Shown piece by piece: positions 27,105 to 33,841 of a stretch of DNA of 33,841 nt (positions within the stretch are counted from its first letter, which is position 1; each line of letters starts with the position of its first letter). The stretch comes from Hyphomicrobiales bacterium (GTDB taxonomy: Bacteria; Pseudomonadota; Alphaproteobacteria; Rhizobiales; CAJQND01). Under the pieces are notes generated by a model. The model searched no databases and was not told where the DNA came from. It saw nothing but the letters and a program-made list of their open reading frames with translations. The translations under genes and the position numbers were made by a program. The stretch lies in assembly GCA_028285595.1 (NCBI GenBank), contig JANQOW010000154.1, positions 1 to 33,841 on the forward strand, given 5' to 3'.

Positions 27105-27851
27105 TTATCCGTAAACCGACCGCACCAGCATATAGAGCCCCGCCAGGAGCAGGGCGATGAAAAAGTACTGGCGAAACTGGGCCTCTGAGATTCTGTGCCG
27201 GAACCTGGTGCCCAGAACCAGGCCGACAACCGTAGGGCAGACCGCATAAAGCGCGATCCAAAACACATCGGACGGCACCAACTGGTGGCGCGTGAAGGAA
27301 ATGGCGAGCGCCACCGAGATGGTCACAAACGTCAATCCCAGGGCCTGAACCATCATGTCGCGGTTGAGGCCCAACGCTTGCAGGTAAAGCACGCCCGGCA
27401 CGATGAAGGTGCCCGTGATCCCGAACACCACTCCGCCCACACCGCCGGCAACGGGCGACAGCACCTTCTCGCGCTTGCCTGGCGGCGGTATCTGCGGGCT
27501 CACGAGGCTGACCAGCGAATAGAGCGATAACAACAGGCCGAGCGCTCCAAGCAGGAAGTCCCCACTTGTCACCGCCAGGATGTCCACGCCGAACCAGATG
27601 CCGACAAAGGCTGCCAGCAGAAAGCTCCAAAGTCTGCGCAACAACTCGCCCAGAGATGGCCCCGCGAGGGCCTGCCAAACATTGGTGATGACGGTGGGCC
27701 CCAGCATGATGCCCATGGCGGCCTTTACACCCAGCGGCGCGGCCATAAACGCAAGCGCTATGGGAGGCAGCCCAAGTCCAAGGGCACCTTTGACCAGTCC
27801 TCCGATCAAAAAAGTGACCGTTACGAGGGCAAGCGTTTCAACTGTCCACAT
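27105..27851 (-). CDS. TauE/SafE (TSUP) family membrane permease
   Basis: 248 residues with about seven to eight hydrophobic helices in two repeats, each starting with a Gly/Pro-rich signature: FLIGGLVKGALGLGLPPIAL near the N-terminus and GVGGVVFGITGTFIVPGVLYLQALGL in the middle. These are typical of the 4-toluene sulfonate uptake / TSUP family, whose members move sulfite, sulfoacetate or other organic anions. It is sandwiched between tctA (17-bp gap) and the AspDH-like gene (12-bp gap) in one operon. It may export a by-product or serve as a second uptake route. There is no other sulfonate gene to support a sulfur role. Confidence 0.88.
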   Translation of the reverse strand: MWTVETLALVTVTFLIGGLVKGALGLGLPPIALAFMAAPLGVKAAMGIMLGPTVITNVWQALAGPSLGELLRRLWSFLLAAFVGIWFGVDILAVTSGDFLLGALGLLLSLYSLVSLVSPQIPPPGKREKVLSPVAGGVGGVVFGITGTFIVPGVLYLQALGLNRDMMVQALGLTFVTISVALAISFTRHQLVPSDVFWIALYAVCPTVVGLVLGTRFRHRISEAQFRQYFFIALLLAGLYMLVRSVYG

Positions 27852-27868
27852 TAAGGCTCCGGAGCGGA

Positions 27869-29521
27869 TTAAGCAGGGGCGCTCGCGCTCCTAAAGGCTC
27901 TATAGCCGAGGAAGGCCGCAAGGCAAAGGCAAAGCAGGGCGAGGCCAGGCCGCACCGCGCCACCCATCATGAAAAGGGGAAGCGAAATGCATGTCAGCAA
28001 AGCCGGCGCGTAGAAACGGACCCACTTTTTGCCTTCCGCGCGGGCCTGCTGGAAGAGCGGGAAGACGGCTGAGAAAATGGCGATGATGAAGAAGAACAAG
28101 GCCCAGGGGCGCGTGAAGAACAAGGTGTAGTCGGTGGAGATGGCAAGCGCCCGCGACAGATTGAGTTCAGCGATGTTGCCGAGAACCACACCCAAAATCA
28201 TCGGTGCCAGCGGGAAGCCAAACTGGCGCATGAAAAAGCCTAAAATGCCGAACCACAAGAGGGTCCAGATATCATCCGCCACGTTGTTGAGCGCGAAGAC
28301 ACCAATGGAGGCGAGCCCCAGGATCACGGCCGCGAGCATGTACATGCGGATGCGCGTCACCAGCACAAAAACCCGCAGCATCACCGACTGCATGCCCAGC
28401 ATGATGAAGTTGGCGGCAAAGAAGGCGATGAAAATGGAATATGCCAAAACCGGCTCTTCTGAGATGAAGCTGGGGCTGGGGACGATATCGTGAATGAGGA
28501 GCGCGCCCAGCATGATGGCGGCTGTGACGTCACCTGGAATACCCAGAGCCATCAGCGGAGTGAGCGCACCGCCTTCAACCGCGTTGTTTGAGGCCTCCGG
28601 CGCGATCACGCCCTCAGGATTGCCTTTGCCGAAGCGCTCAGGCTCCTTGGATGATTTCTTGGCCTGATCATAAGCCAGAATGTTGGCGATTGAGCCGCCG
28701 GCCCCGGGCAGGATGCCCGTGAACATGCCAATAAAGGCAGAGCGCACCACCACCACCCAACGCTTGGCCAGTTCTTTCAAGGCCCGCACATGCTCAATCC
28801 TGACGCGCACATCGCCGGTGTCGGTCAGCGCCTGCTGAGCTGAGGACCGGTCCTTCACATCGGAGAGCAACTGGCTGAAGGCGAACAGGCCAATCAGCAC
28901 CGCAATGAAATCAAAGCCCGACAAAAGATAGTCCGAACCGAAGTCGAAGCGCCCAACGCCCACCGCCTCATCCTCCCCGACCGTGCGGATCAAGAGGCCG
29001 AGGGCCCCCGCAATAAGCCCCTTGATGAGGTTCTGTCCGGCAAGAGAGGCTGTGACCGTCAGCGCGAAGATCACCAGCATGAAGAAGTCCCAAGGCTGGA
29101 ACTCCAAACCGATGCGCGCGAGCTGCGGTGCAAACAGCACCAGCAGCACCGCAGAAATCATGCCGCCGAAAAAGGAGGACCACACGCCAAGACCGAGCGC
29201 GAAGCCCGGCTCGCCTTTGCGCGCCAGGGGAAAGCCATCAAAAGTGGTCGCCACCGAGGAGGGTGTTCCGGGGATCCCGGTCAGGATCCCCGACATGAGA
29301 CCTCCCGACAGCCCGCCCACAAGCACCGAGATCATGGTGGCAAGCCCCTGGGCTGGCGGCATGGAGAAGGTAAAGGGCAGGGTCAGCACCACGGCCATGG
29401 CGATGGTGAAGCCTGGAACCGAACCGGCCAACAAGCCGGCACCGACCCCGACAATCATCAGAAGAAGGGTCTGAATGGAGCCGATTTCAGCGAAGGCCAG
29501 CAGGAGATTGTCGAGAACCAT
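27869..29521 (-). CDS. tctA: Tripartite tricarboxylate transporter large membrane subunit
   Basis: 550 residues, about 12 predicted membrane helices, in the inner membrane. TctA signatures include LLAGSVPGFTIAMAVVLTLPFTF, SGGLMSGILTGIPGTPSSVATTFDGFPLARKG and a second repeat GMFTGILPGAGGSIANILAYDQAKK, then EGVIAPEASNNAVEGGALTPLMALGIPG. Family length is near 500, so the C-terminal extension (hydrophobic, ending in RSASAPA) is slightly long. It works with TctB and a TctC-type binding protein to take up a carboxylate driven by an ion gradient. The gap to tctB is 10 bp. Confidence 0.95.
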   Translation of the reverse strand: MVLDNLLLAFAEIGSIQTLLLMIVGVGAGLLAGSVPGFTIAMAVVLTLPFTFSMPPAQGLATMISVLVGGLSGGLMSGILTGIPGTPSSVATTFDGFPLARKGEPGFALGLGVWSSFFGGMISAVLLVLFAPQLARIGLEFQPWDFFMLVIFALTVTASLAGQNLIKGLIAGALGLLIRTVGEDEAVGVGRFDFGSDYLLSGFDFIAVLIGLFAFSQLLSDVKDRSSAQQALTDTGDVRVRIEHVRALKELAKRWVVVVRSAFIGMFTGILPGAGGSIANILAYDQAKKSSKEPERFGKGNPEGVIAPEASNNAVEGGALTPLMALGIPGDVTAAIMLGALLIHDIVPSPSFISEEPVLAYSIFIAFFAANFIMLGMQSVMLRVFVLVTRIRMYMLAAVILGLASIGVFALNNVADDIWTLLWFGILGFFMRQFGFPLAPMILGVVLGNIAELNLSRALAISTDYTLFFTRPWALFFFIIAIFSAVFPLFQQARAEGKKWVRFYAPALLTCISLPLFMMGGAVRPGLALLCLCLAAFLGYRAFRSASAPA

Positions 29522-29531
29522 TATGCCGCCT

Positions 29532-30023
29532 TCAGATCCCGGTCAGCTCGCCGCGGGGAAGAATGACCCCCAGTCCGTGGGTAAACAGCAGCCACATGCC
29601 GCCGACCGTGACGAGGGCGATCACCAGGTGGATCAGCATATCCCGCCCGGACAAAGGTCCCAGAACCGTAAGCAAGAGAAAAACAAAAGCTGCCCCGCCT
29701 AAGAGCATGCCCACCCAGGGCAAGGCCAGCAGGTACCCCAGAAACAAGGCAAACACCCAGAGCACGTTGCGCCATTGGGCAAGGAAAGCGCCAAAGCCTT
29801 CCCAGCTCTTTTCGTCGTCCTTCTCATCCGGCCCGCGCCGGATCGATTGCACCAGGTAGATCATGCTCAGAAAGGCAACGATACCGATGATCATCCGTGG
29901 CCAGGTTGCCGGCGAGAGCTGACCGTAATCGGGTTCACGGATCTCCAGAGACGCAACGTAAAGACCGCCGCAGACAAGCAGCAGAACGATCGCAACGAAT
30001 GTATCCCGGTTAAGGCTGGACAT
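29532..30023 (-). CDS. tctB: Tripartite tricarboxylate transporter small membrane subunit
   Basis: 163 residues with four hydrophobic segments. The first helix begins at about residue 9, then the conserved YGQLSPATWPRMI segment (typically AxxFPR in TctB) leads into the second; the third and fourth helices lie in the C-terminal half (LWVFALFLGYLLALPWVGMLLGG and MLIHLVIALVTVGGMWLLF). It is the poorly conserved small subunit of the transporter, between tctC and tctA. A strong hairpin lies in the 71-bp gap upstream. Confidence 0.9.
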   Translation of the reverse strand: MSSLNRDTFVAIVLLLVCGGLYVASLEIREPDYGQLSPATWPRMIIGIVAFLSMIYLVQSIRRGPDEKDDEKSWEGFGAFLAQWRNVLWVFALFLGYLLALPWVGMLLGGAAFVFLLLTVLGPLSGRDMLIHLVIALVTVGGMWLLFTHGLGVILPRGELTGI

Positions 30024-30050
30024 ACTGTCTCGTCAGCTAAAGGAGGGACA

Positions 30051-30081
30051 TGCGCCCGGCCGCTCATACGGGCCGGGCGCA
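30051..30081 (-). other. Intercistronic hairpin between tctC and tctB
   Basis: A perfect 11-bp GC-rich inverted repeat, TGCGCCCGGCC / GGCCGGGCGCA, with a 9-nt loop. It begins 13 bp after the tctC stop and ends 27 bp before tctB. It has no T-run, so it is more likely a mRNA-stabilising or partial-termination element that raises binding-protein expression over the membrane subunits, as is common for such operons. Confidence 0.65.
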
Positions 30082-30094
30082 CGTGGTCGTGAGG

Positions 30095-31057
30095 CTACTT
30101 CTTGAACATGCCGATTTCGATGGCAACGGCCTCGTAGTCCTTATAGATCTGATCAGCCCAGGCCCGGAAGTCAGCCGGTCCCTGATAGCGCAGACCAGTG
30201 CCTTTGGCGTCCATTTGCTTCATCAGATCAGGGTCTTCTGAGGCTTTCTTAAAGATCGCTGCCCAATGTTCGATCACCTCTTTAGGGGTGCCTTTGGGCG
30301 CTACGATGCCGCGCTCAAGTGCGAAGGTCATGTTGACCCCTTCTTCCTTCAGCGTCGGCATGTCGGGCAGTTGCTTGGCCCGGTCTTCAGCGGCAATTGC
30401 AAAGCCTTGCAGCTCACCCGATGACAGGTATTTCGAGCCCGAAGCAACGTTCAGAGCACCCACGTCGATCGCACCGGACAGCAGAGCGGTCATGCGCTCG
30501 CGGGTTCCGTCATAAGGAACGTAGGAGAACTCAACGCCCATCTCTTTTGCCAGCAAAAGCCAGATGAAGTGGCTGGTCGAACCGAAGGTGGTGCCGGCCT
30601 TGATCTTCTTTGGGTTCGCTTTGGCATAGTCGGCGAACTCCTTGAAGGTCTTGAACGGAGCGCCGGCCGCGGCACCAACGATGTCAGGTGTCATGGTCAA
30701 ATTGGCGACGGTGTCAAAGCCATCATAGTGAAAGTCCACGCGGCCGTTCAAAAAGCTGGTGATGGCGCTCTGGTGGATCGCGAACAGGGTGCAGCCGTCG
30801 GCCTTGGCCTTTGCGGCCTGTTTTGCACCCTTGTTACCGCCTTGACCCGGTACGGTGACCACTTTGATCTTTGGCTTCACATCCATGTTCTGGATGGTTT
30901 TTTCAAAGATGGAAAAAATCACATGCGTTCCGCCACCCGCTTTCCAGGGCACAAGAAGCTGCGCAGTGTCACAGGGAATGTCTGCGGCCTGGGAAGGCGC
31001 GGTGCCGACCACGGCGAAAGCTGCGGCGGCAAGAGTTGTTGTGATGAGTTTCTTCAT
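30095..31057 (-). CDS. tctC: Tripartite tricarboxylate transporter substrate-binding protein
   Basis: 320 residues. A Sec signal peptide (MKKLITTTLAAAAFAVVGT, cleavage near SQA-AD) is followed by the Bug/TctC two-lobe fold: LLVPWKAGGGTHVIFSIF, NMDVKPKIKVVTVPGQGGNKGAKQAAKAKADG, GTTFGSTSHFIWLLL and FSYVPYDGTRERMTALLSGAIDVG. A periplasmic carboxylate receptor. The usual Bug start PxRPIxxVVPF is changed to CDTAQLLVPWKAGGGTH, including Cys29 next to the mature N-terminus and a Trp, so the ligand pocket may be unusual. First gene of its operon; GGGAGA lies about 8 bp before ATG. Confidence 0.93.
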   Translation of the reverse strand: MKKLITTTLAAAAFAVVGTAPSQAADIPCDTAQLLVPWKAGGGTHVIFSIFEKTIQNMDVKPKIKVVTVPGQGGNKGAKQAAKAKADGCTLFAIHQSAITSFLNGRVDFHYDGFDTVANLTMTPDIVGAAAGAPFKTFKEFADYAKANPKKIKAGTTFGSTSHFIWLLLAKEMGVEFSYVPYDGTRERMTALLSGAIDVGALNVASGSKYLSSGELQGFAIAAEDRAKQLPDMPTLKEEGVNMTFALERGIVAPKGTPKEVIEHWAAIFKKASEDPDLMKQMDAKGTGLRYQGPADFRAWADQIYKDYEAVAIEIGMFKK

Positions 31058-31145
31058 ACGTGTCTCCCAAAGTTATGGCCTTCCGGCCGGCTATCTCCTC
31101 GGTCAATCTCTTTGCATCACGTGCATATGAGAACCGGTTGATACG

Positions 31146-31173
31146 ACTATAGCCTTGCGTTTCGCGCTTGCAA
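31146..31173 (-). promoter_or_regulatory. Candidate sigma70-type promoter for tctC
   Basis: On the minus strand: TTGCAA (31173-31168), 16-bp spacer, TATAGT (31151-31146), leaving a leader of about 80 nt before the tctC ATG. It lies in the 196-bp divergent gap between tctC and the gamma-glutamyltransferase gene. The leader also contains a TGCA-N5-TGCA element (about 31113-31125), possibly an operator. Confidence 0.5.
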
Positions 31174-31253
31174 ATGCTGGATAGCGGTCTTCCCGCCCTG
31201 CGGTTCACTTGCCACCAATGGTGGGCCGCCCAATTTTGAGGAGTTGATCGGTA

Positions 31254-32852
31254 ATGCGCGATCTTGAGTTGCCCGGACGCTCTCCGGTTCACGCCCCCCA
31301 CGGCATGGCTTGCACCTCTCACCCCCTGTCGAGCCAAGCGGCTATTGATGTGCTCAAAGCCGGTGGTAATGCAATGGATGCCGCGGTCGCGGCGGTTGCG
31401 GTGCAGGGGGTGGTGGAGCCCGGATCCACTGGAATTGGAGGTGATTGCTTCTGCCTTTATGCGCCAGAGGGCGATGCACGCAAGATCACCGCGCTCAATG
31501 GATCAGCTAAGGCGGCGGCCGCTTACAACACCCAATGGTTTGCCGACCAGGGCATCAAAGAGATTGAGCAGCAAACGCCTCACTCCGTTACCGTCCCGTC
31601 AGCTCTTGATGCCTGGGACCGGCTGGTGCGCGATCATGGGCGCATGTCTCTGGCAGATGTGCTGCAGCCAGCCATCGGATATGCCAGAGACGGCTACCCC
31701 ATCTCCTCGCGGGTTTATGCAGATGCTGAAGGGGCGACCTCATTGATGGCCGGCGATGCCAATGTTGCGGCTGCGTACATGCCGAACGGCAAACTGCCTG
31801 AGATCGGCCAGATGCTGCGCTTGCCGGCGCTGGCGCAGACCCTCCAGACGGTTGCTGATGAAGGGCGCGACGCGTTTTACAAAGGCGAGATCGCGCAGCA
31901 CATTGTCGACTATCTCCAAAGCAAAGGCGGCCTCCACACCATGGAGGATTTTGCTGCCGTGGAGGGGGTCTACACCGATCCGATTTCCGCAGAGTTTCGC
32001 GGCCACCGCGTCTGGCAGTGTCCTCCAAACGGCCAGGGCGTGATCGCCTTGCTGCTGCTCAACATCATGAGCGGCTTCAAGCCGGATGAGCGCACGCCCA
32101 TCACCTTGGAGCGTATTCACACAGAGCTGGAAGCATGCCGGTTGGCCTACCGGGCCCGCAACGTCTATGTGGCCGATCCTGCCTATGCCGAAGTGCCTAT
32201 CGAGGAGCTTCTGTCGGAGGAGTTTGCAGAGCGAATTCGCGGGGCAATCGATCCCGATAAGGCGAGCGAGCCGCCTCAGGATGTGGATCTGCCCCGGCAC
32301 AAGGACACGGTTTATGTGACGGTGGTCGATAAGGACCGCAATGCCTGCAGCTTGATCAACACGTTGTTCATGGGTTTTGGCTCTGGCTTGATGGACGCTC
32401 ACACGGGCGTTCTTCTCCATTGCCGCGGCATGGGCTTCTCCCTCGATCCGCAAAGCCCGAACCGTATCGAAGGCGGGAAACGCCCCTTGCACACGATCAT
32501 TCCGGGCATGGTTTCGAAAGGCGACAAAGTGGTCATGCCGTTCGGTGTTATGGGCGGCCAGTATCAGGCCTTCGGCCATATGCAGTTTCTCACAGGGGTG
32601 TTTGATTATGGCCTGGATATCCAGGAAGCCATGGACCGCCCGCGCTTCATGGTGGACCCGTTCGACGGTGAGGTGGAAATGGAAGAGACTGTGCCTGATG
32701 AGATCAGGCAGGCGCTTGCCGCCAAAGGCCATAGGATTGTGAAACCCAACAAGCCGGTCGGCGGCTCCCAGGCCATCTGGATCGATTGGGACGAAGGCGT
32801 GCTCACCGGAGGATCCGATCCGCGCAAAGACGGTTGCGCGATCGGGTACTGA
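31254..32852 (+). CDS. Gamma-glutamyltransferase family hydrolase
   Basis: 532 residues of the Ntn-hydrolase GGT family. Large-subunit text: HPLSSQAAIDVLKAGGNAMDAAVAA and GSTGIGGDCFCLY; small-subunit text: TVVDKDRNACSLINTLFMGFGSGLMD, PLHTIIPGM and FGVMGGQYQAFGH. The autoprocessing nucleophile is Thr352 in HKDTVYVTVVD, aligned with the Thr of TTHYSVVD in E. coli GGT, so self-cleavage is expected. There is no signal peptide, suggesting a cytoplasmic enzyme acting on a gamma-glutamyl-like amide or a cephalosporin-acylase-like substrate rather than periplasmic glutathione. GAGGAG lies about 10 bp before ATG. It is followed after 3 bp by the DUF1932 dehydrogenase. Confidence 0.9.
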   Translation: MRDLELPGRSPVHAPHGMACTSHPLSSQAAIDVLKAGGNAMDAAVAAVAVQGVVEPGSTGIGGDCFCLYAPEGDARKITALNGSAKAAAAYNTQWFADQGIKEIEQQTPHSVTVPSALDAWDRLVRDHGRMSLADVLQPAIGYARDGYPISSRVYADAEGATSLMAGDANVAAAYMPNGKLPEIGQMLRLPALAQTLQTVADEGRDAFYKGEIAQHIVDYLQSKGGLHTMEDFAAVEGVYTDPISAEFRGHRVWQCPPNGQGVIALLLLNIMSGFKPDERTPITLERIHTELEACRLAYRARNVYVADPAYAEVPIEELLSEEFAERIRGAIDPDKASEPPQDVDLPRHKDTVYVTVVDKDRNACSLINTLFMGFGSGLMDAHTGVLLHCRGMGFSLDPQSPNRIEGGKRPLHTIIPGMVSKGDKVVMPFGVMGGQYQAFGHMQFLTGVFDYGLDIQEAMDRPRFMVDPFDGEVEMEETVPDEIRQALAAKGHRIVKPNKPVGGSQAIWIDWDEGVLTGGSDPRKDGCAIGY

Positions 32853-32855
32853 CCG

Positions 32856-33740
32856 ATGAGCTCAGAAACAATCGCAATTCTCATGCCGGGTGACATGGGT
32901 CACGGTGTCGGCCGTGCCCTGAAAGAGCATGGCAAAGAGGTGATCACAGCGCTTGATGGCAGAAGTGAGCGCACGAAAGGGCTTGCTGAGGCGGCGGGCC
33001 TTAGAGACGTGGGATCCATTCGGGCGGCTGTGGAAGCTGCAGATTTGATCTTATCCATCTTGCCCCCAGGCTCGGCCCGTGACCAGGCCCGTCAAGTGGC
33101 GGCCGACATGTCAGCCACCGGCGCGCGGCCGGTTTACGTGGACTGCAACGCGGTCTCGCCCGGCACGGCCATTGAAATCGGCGAGACCATCTCTGCTGCG
33201 GGCGCGTCCTTTATTGACTGCGGCATCATCGGCCTTGCGCCCGGCAAGGGAGGGGGCACCCGGTTCTATGTATCGGGCGAGGACACCGCCCCGATGGTGG
33301 CTTTGAATGGCCTCGGCTTCGATGTGAGTTCTGTCGGATCGGAGCCGGGAAGGGCGTCGGCCCTCAAAATGTCCTATGCCGGGCTCACCAAGGGCACGTG
33401 GACCTTGCACACGGCCGTTCTGCTGGCCGCTCAACAATTGGGCGTTTTGCCCGAGCTGCTGAATGAGTTCCGCATCAGCCAAGCCTCAACGCTGAAGGAT
33501 ATGGAGACGCGTGTCTCACGGTTGCCCGCCGATTCAGGACGCTGGATTGCTGAGATGGAAGAGATTGCGTCCACGTTCGCGGGCGCCGGTGTCACGCCGG
33601 GGTTTCACGAGGGCGCGGCGGAGATCTTCCGCCTGTTGTCTGAGACCCCGTTCGCGAGCGAAACCCGCGAAACGATCGACCCCAACCGCACCATGGAGCA
33701 GGCGTTGGCGGTGTTCGGCGAGCAGATTAAGCCCAAGTAG
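32856..33740 (+). CDS. NAD(P)-dependent dehydrogenase, beta-hydroxyacid type with DUF1932 C-terminus
   Basis: 294 residues. An N-terminal Rossmann domain resembling 6-phosphogluconate / 3-hydroxyisobutyrate dehydrogenases (IAILMPGDMGHGVGRAL, residues 7-23; LSILPPGSA; YVDCNAVSPGTA). The C-terminal helical DUF1932 domain begins near residue 165 (RASALKMSYAGLTKGTW), with the family catalytic-type Lys171. It should oxidise a 3-hydroxy acid or reduce the matching carbonyl. Its start is 3 bp after the GGT-like stop, so the two act together. The substrate is unknown. It ends 5 bp before a terminator hairpin. Confidence 0.88.
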   Translation: MSSETIAILMPGDMGHGVGRALKEHGKEVITALDGRSERTKGLAEAAGLRDVGSIRAAVEAADLILSILPPGSARDQARQVAADMSATGARPVYVDCNAVSPGTAIEIGETISAAGASFIDCGIIGLAPGKGGGTRFYVSGEDTAPMVALNGLGFDVSSVGSEPGRASALKMSYAGLTKGTWTLHTAVLLAAQQLGVLPELLNEFRISQASTLKDMETRVSRLPADSGRWIAEMEEIASTFAGAGVTPGFHEGAAEIFRLLSETPFASETRETIDPNRTMEQALAVFGEQIKPK

Positions 33741-33745
33741 CGAAA

Positions 33746-33773
33746 AAAGGCGGCCCCCGAAGGGACCGCCTTT
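33746..33773. terminator. Bidirectional intrinsic terminator with UUCG loop
   Basis: AAAGGCGG pairs with CCGCCTTT, with an inner CCC/GGG pair around one mismatch. On the minus strand the loop is TTCG closed by C-G and the stem is followed by TTTTTT, so it is a strong terminator for the leftward gene at the right edge and a weaker one for the rightward dehydrogenase gene. Confidence 0.85.
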
Positions 33774-33796
33774 CCAGCTTTATCGAAGCGTTCTGC

Positions 33797-33841
33797 TTAC
33801 TTGGCCATCCAGGCTTTGAAGCGTTCGTTCACTTCATCGCC
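33797..33841 (-). CDS. C-terminal end of a leftward gene, possibly a solute-binding protein
   Basis: Only the last 14 codons are visible before TAA (33799-33797): GDEVNERFKAWMAK. An amphipathic lysine-rich end of this kind is common in periplasmic substrate-binding proteins of TRAP or ABC transporters, but 14 residues are too few for an assignment. The strong terminator 24 bp beyond its stop supports it being a real gene. Confidence 0.5.
   Translation of the reverse strand, partial: GDEVNERFKAWMAK

Noticed and set aside
26644..27678. A 344-codon minus-strand frame across the AspDH-like and TauE/SafE genes.
   Set aside because: It is out of frame with two well-recognised proteins on the same strand and its product is low-complexity Arg/Gly-rich text.
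31740..32732. A 330-codon open frame antisense to the GGT-like gene.
   Set aside because: It has no family motif or ribosome site, and the plus strand carries an intact GGT sequence; long antisense frames are expected in GC-rich DNA.

Overview
The window looks like a chromosomal stretch from an alphaproteobacterium, most likely Hyphomicrobiales (Rhizobiales) or a close relative. The basis is gene content and order: a CcrM-type GANTC adenine methyltransferase, a plant-type glutamate-cysteine ligase, the ubiA-pmbA-cysQ-DUF4170 run, and the mutY / DUF721-dsbA-smc block. Base composition is GC-rich throughout. No tRNA, rRNA, CRISPR array, insertion sequence or prophage gene was found. Coding density is very high, there are many 4-bp stop/start overlaps, and no gap exceeds 300 bp.

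Region 1 (1-5.5 kb) is mixed. It holds the 3' part of an MttB-family methyltransferase, a MerR regulator-SDR operon with a textbook MerR-type promoter, a VOC protein, moaB, a Tat-exported metallo-beta-lactamase-fold hydrolase, and two glycosyltransferases of the kind usually linked to arsenosugar loci. Region 2 (5.5-20.2 kb) is core housekeeping: a PA0069-like radical SAM protein, rnhB, ccrM, gshA, rsmE, ubiA, pmbA (TldE), cysQ, DUF4170, mutY, a DciA-like DUF721 protein, a DsbA-like oxidoreductase and smc. CtrA-like and GANTC sites lie upstream of ccrM, and a GANTC site lies in a putative smc promoter, which fits cell-cycle control.

Region 3 (20.2-33.8 kb) is an accessory catabolic and transport island of four tight operons. 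Minus strand: FMN 2-hydroxyacid oxidase > ThDP-dependent lyase/decarboxylase > transthyretin/HIU-hydrolase-like protein. Plus strand: HalD/BesD-like 2OG-Fe oxygenase > phytanoyl-CoA-dioxygenase-family protein > M29-like protein. Minus strand: tctC > tctB > tctA > TauE/SafE permease > aspartate-dehydrogenase-like protein. Plus strand: gamma-glutamyltransferase-like hydrolase > DUF1932 NAD(P) dehydrogenase. A strong UUCG-loop terminator and the tail of a leftward gene close the window.

The island reads as uptake of a carboxylate by a tripartite tricarboxylate transporter, followed by hydroxylation, 2-hydroxyacid oxidation or C-C cleavage, amide hydrolysis and NAD-linked deamination or oxidation. 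Its substrate is unknown. Several members deviate from family rules: the HIU-hydrolase-like protein lacks the YRGS tail, the AspDH-like protein has Gln at the proposed catalytic His position, and the HalD-like enzyme keeps the hydroxylase HxD. The island is therefore the best candidate for undescribed chemistry. All functional statements come from reading motifs; no database search was possible.
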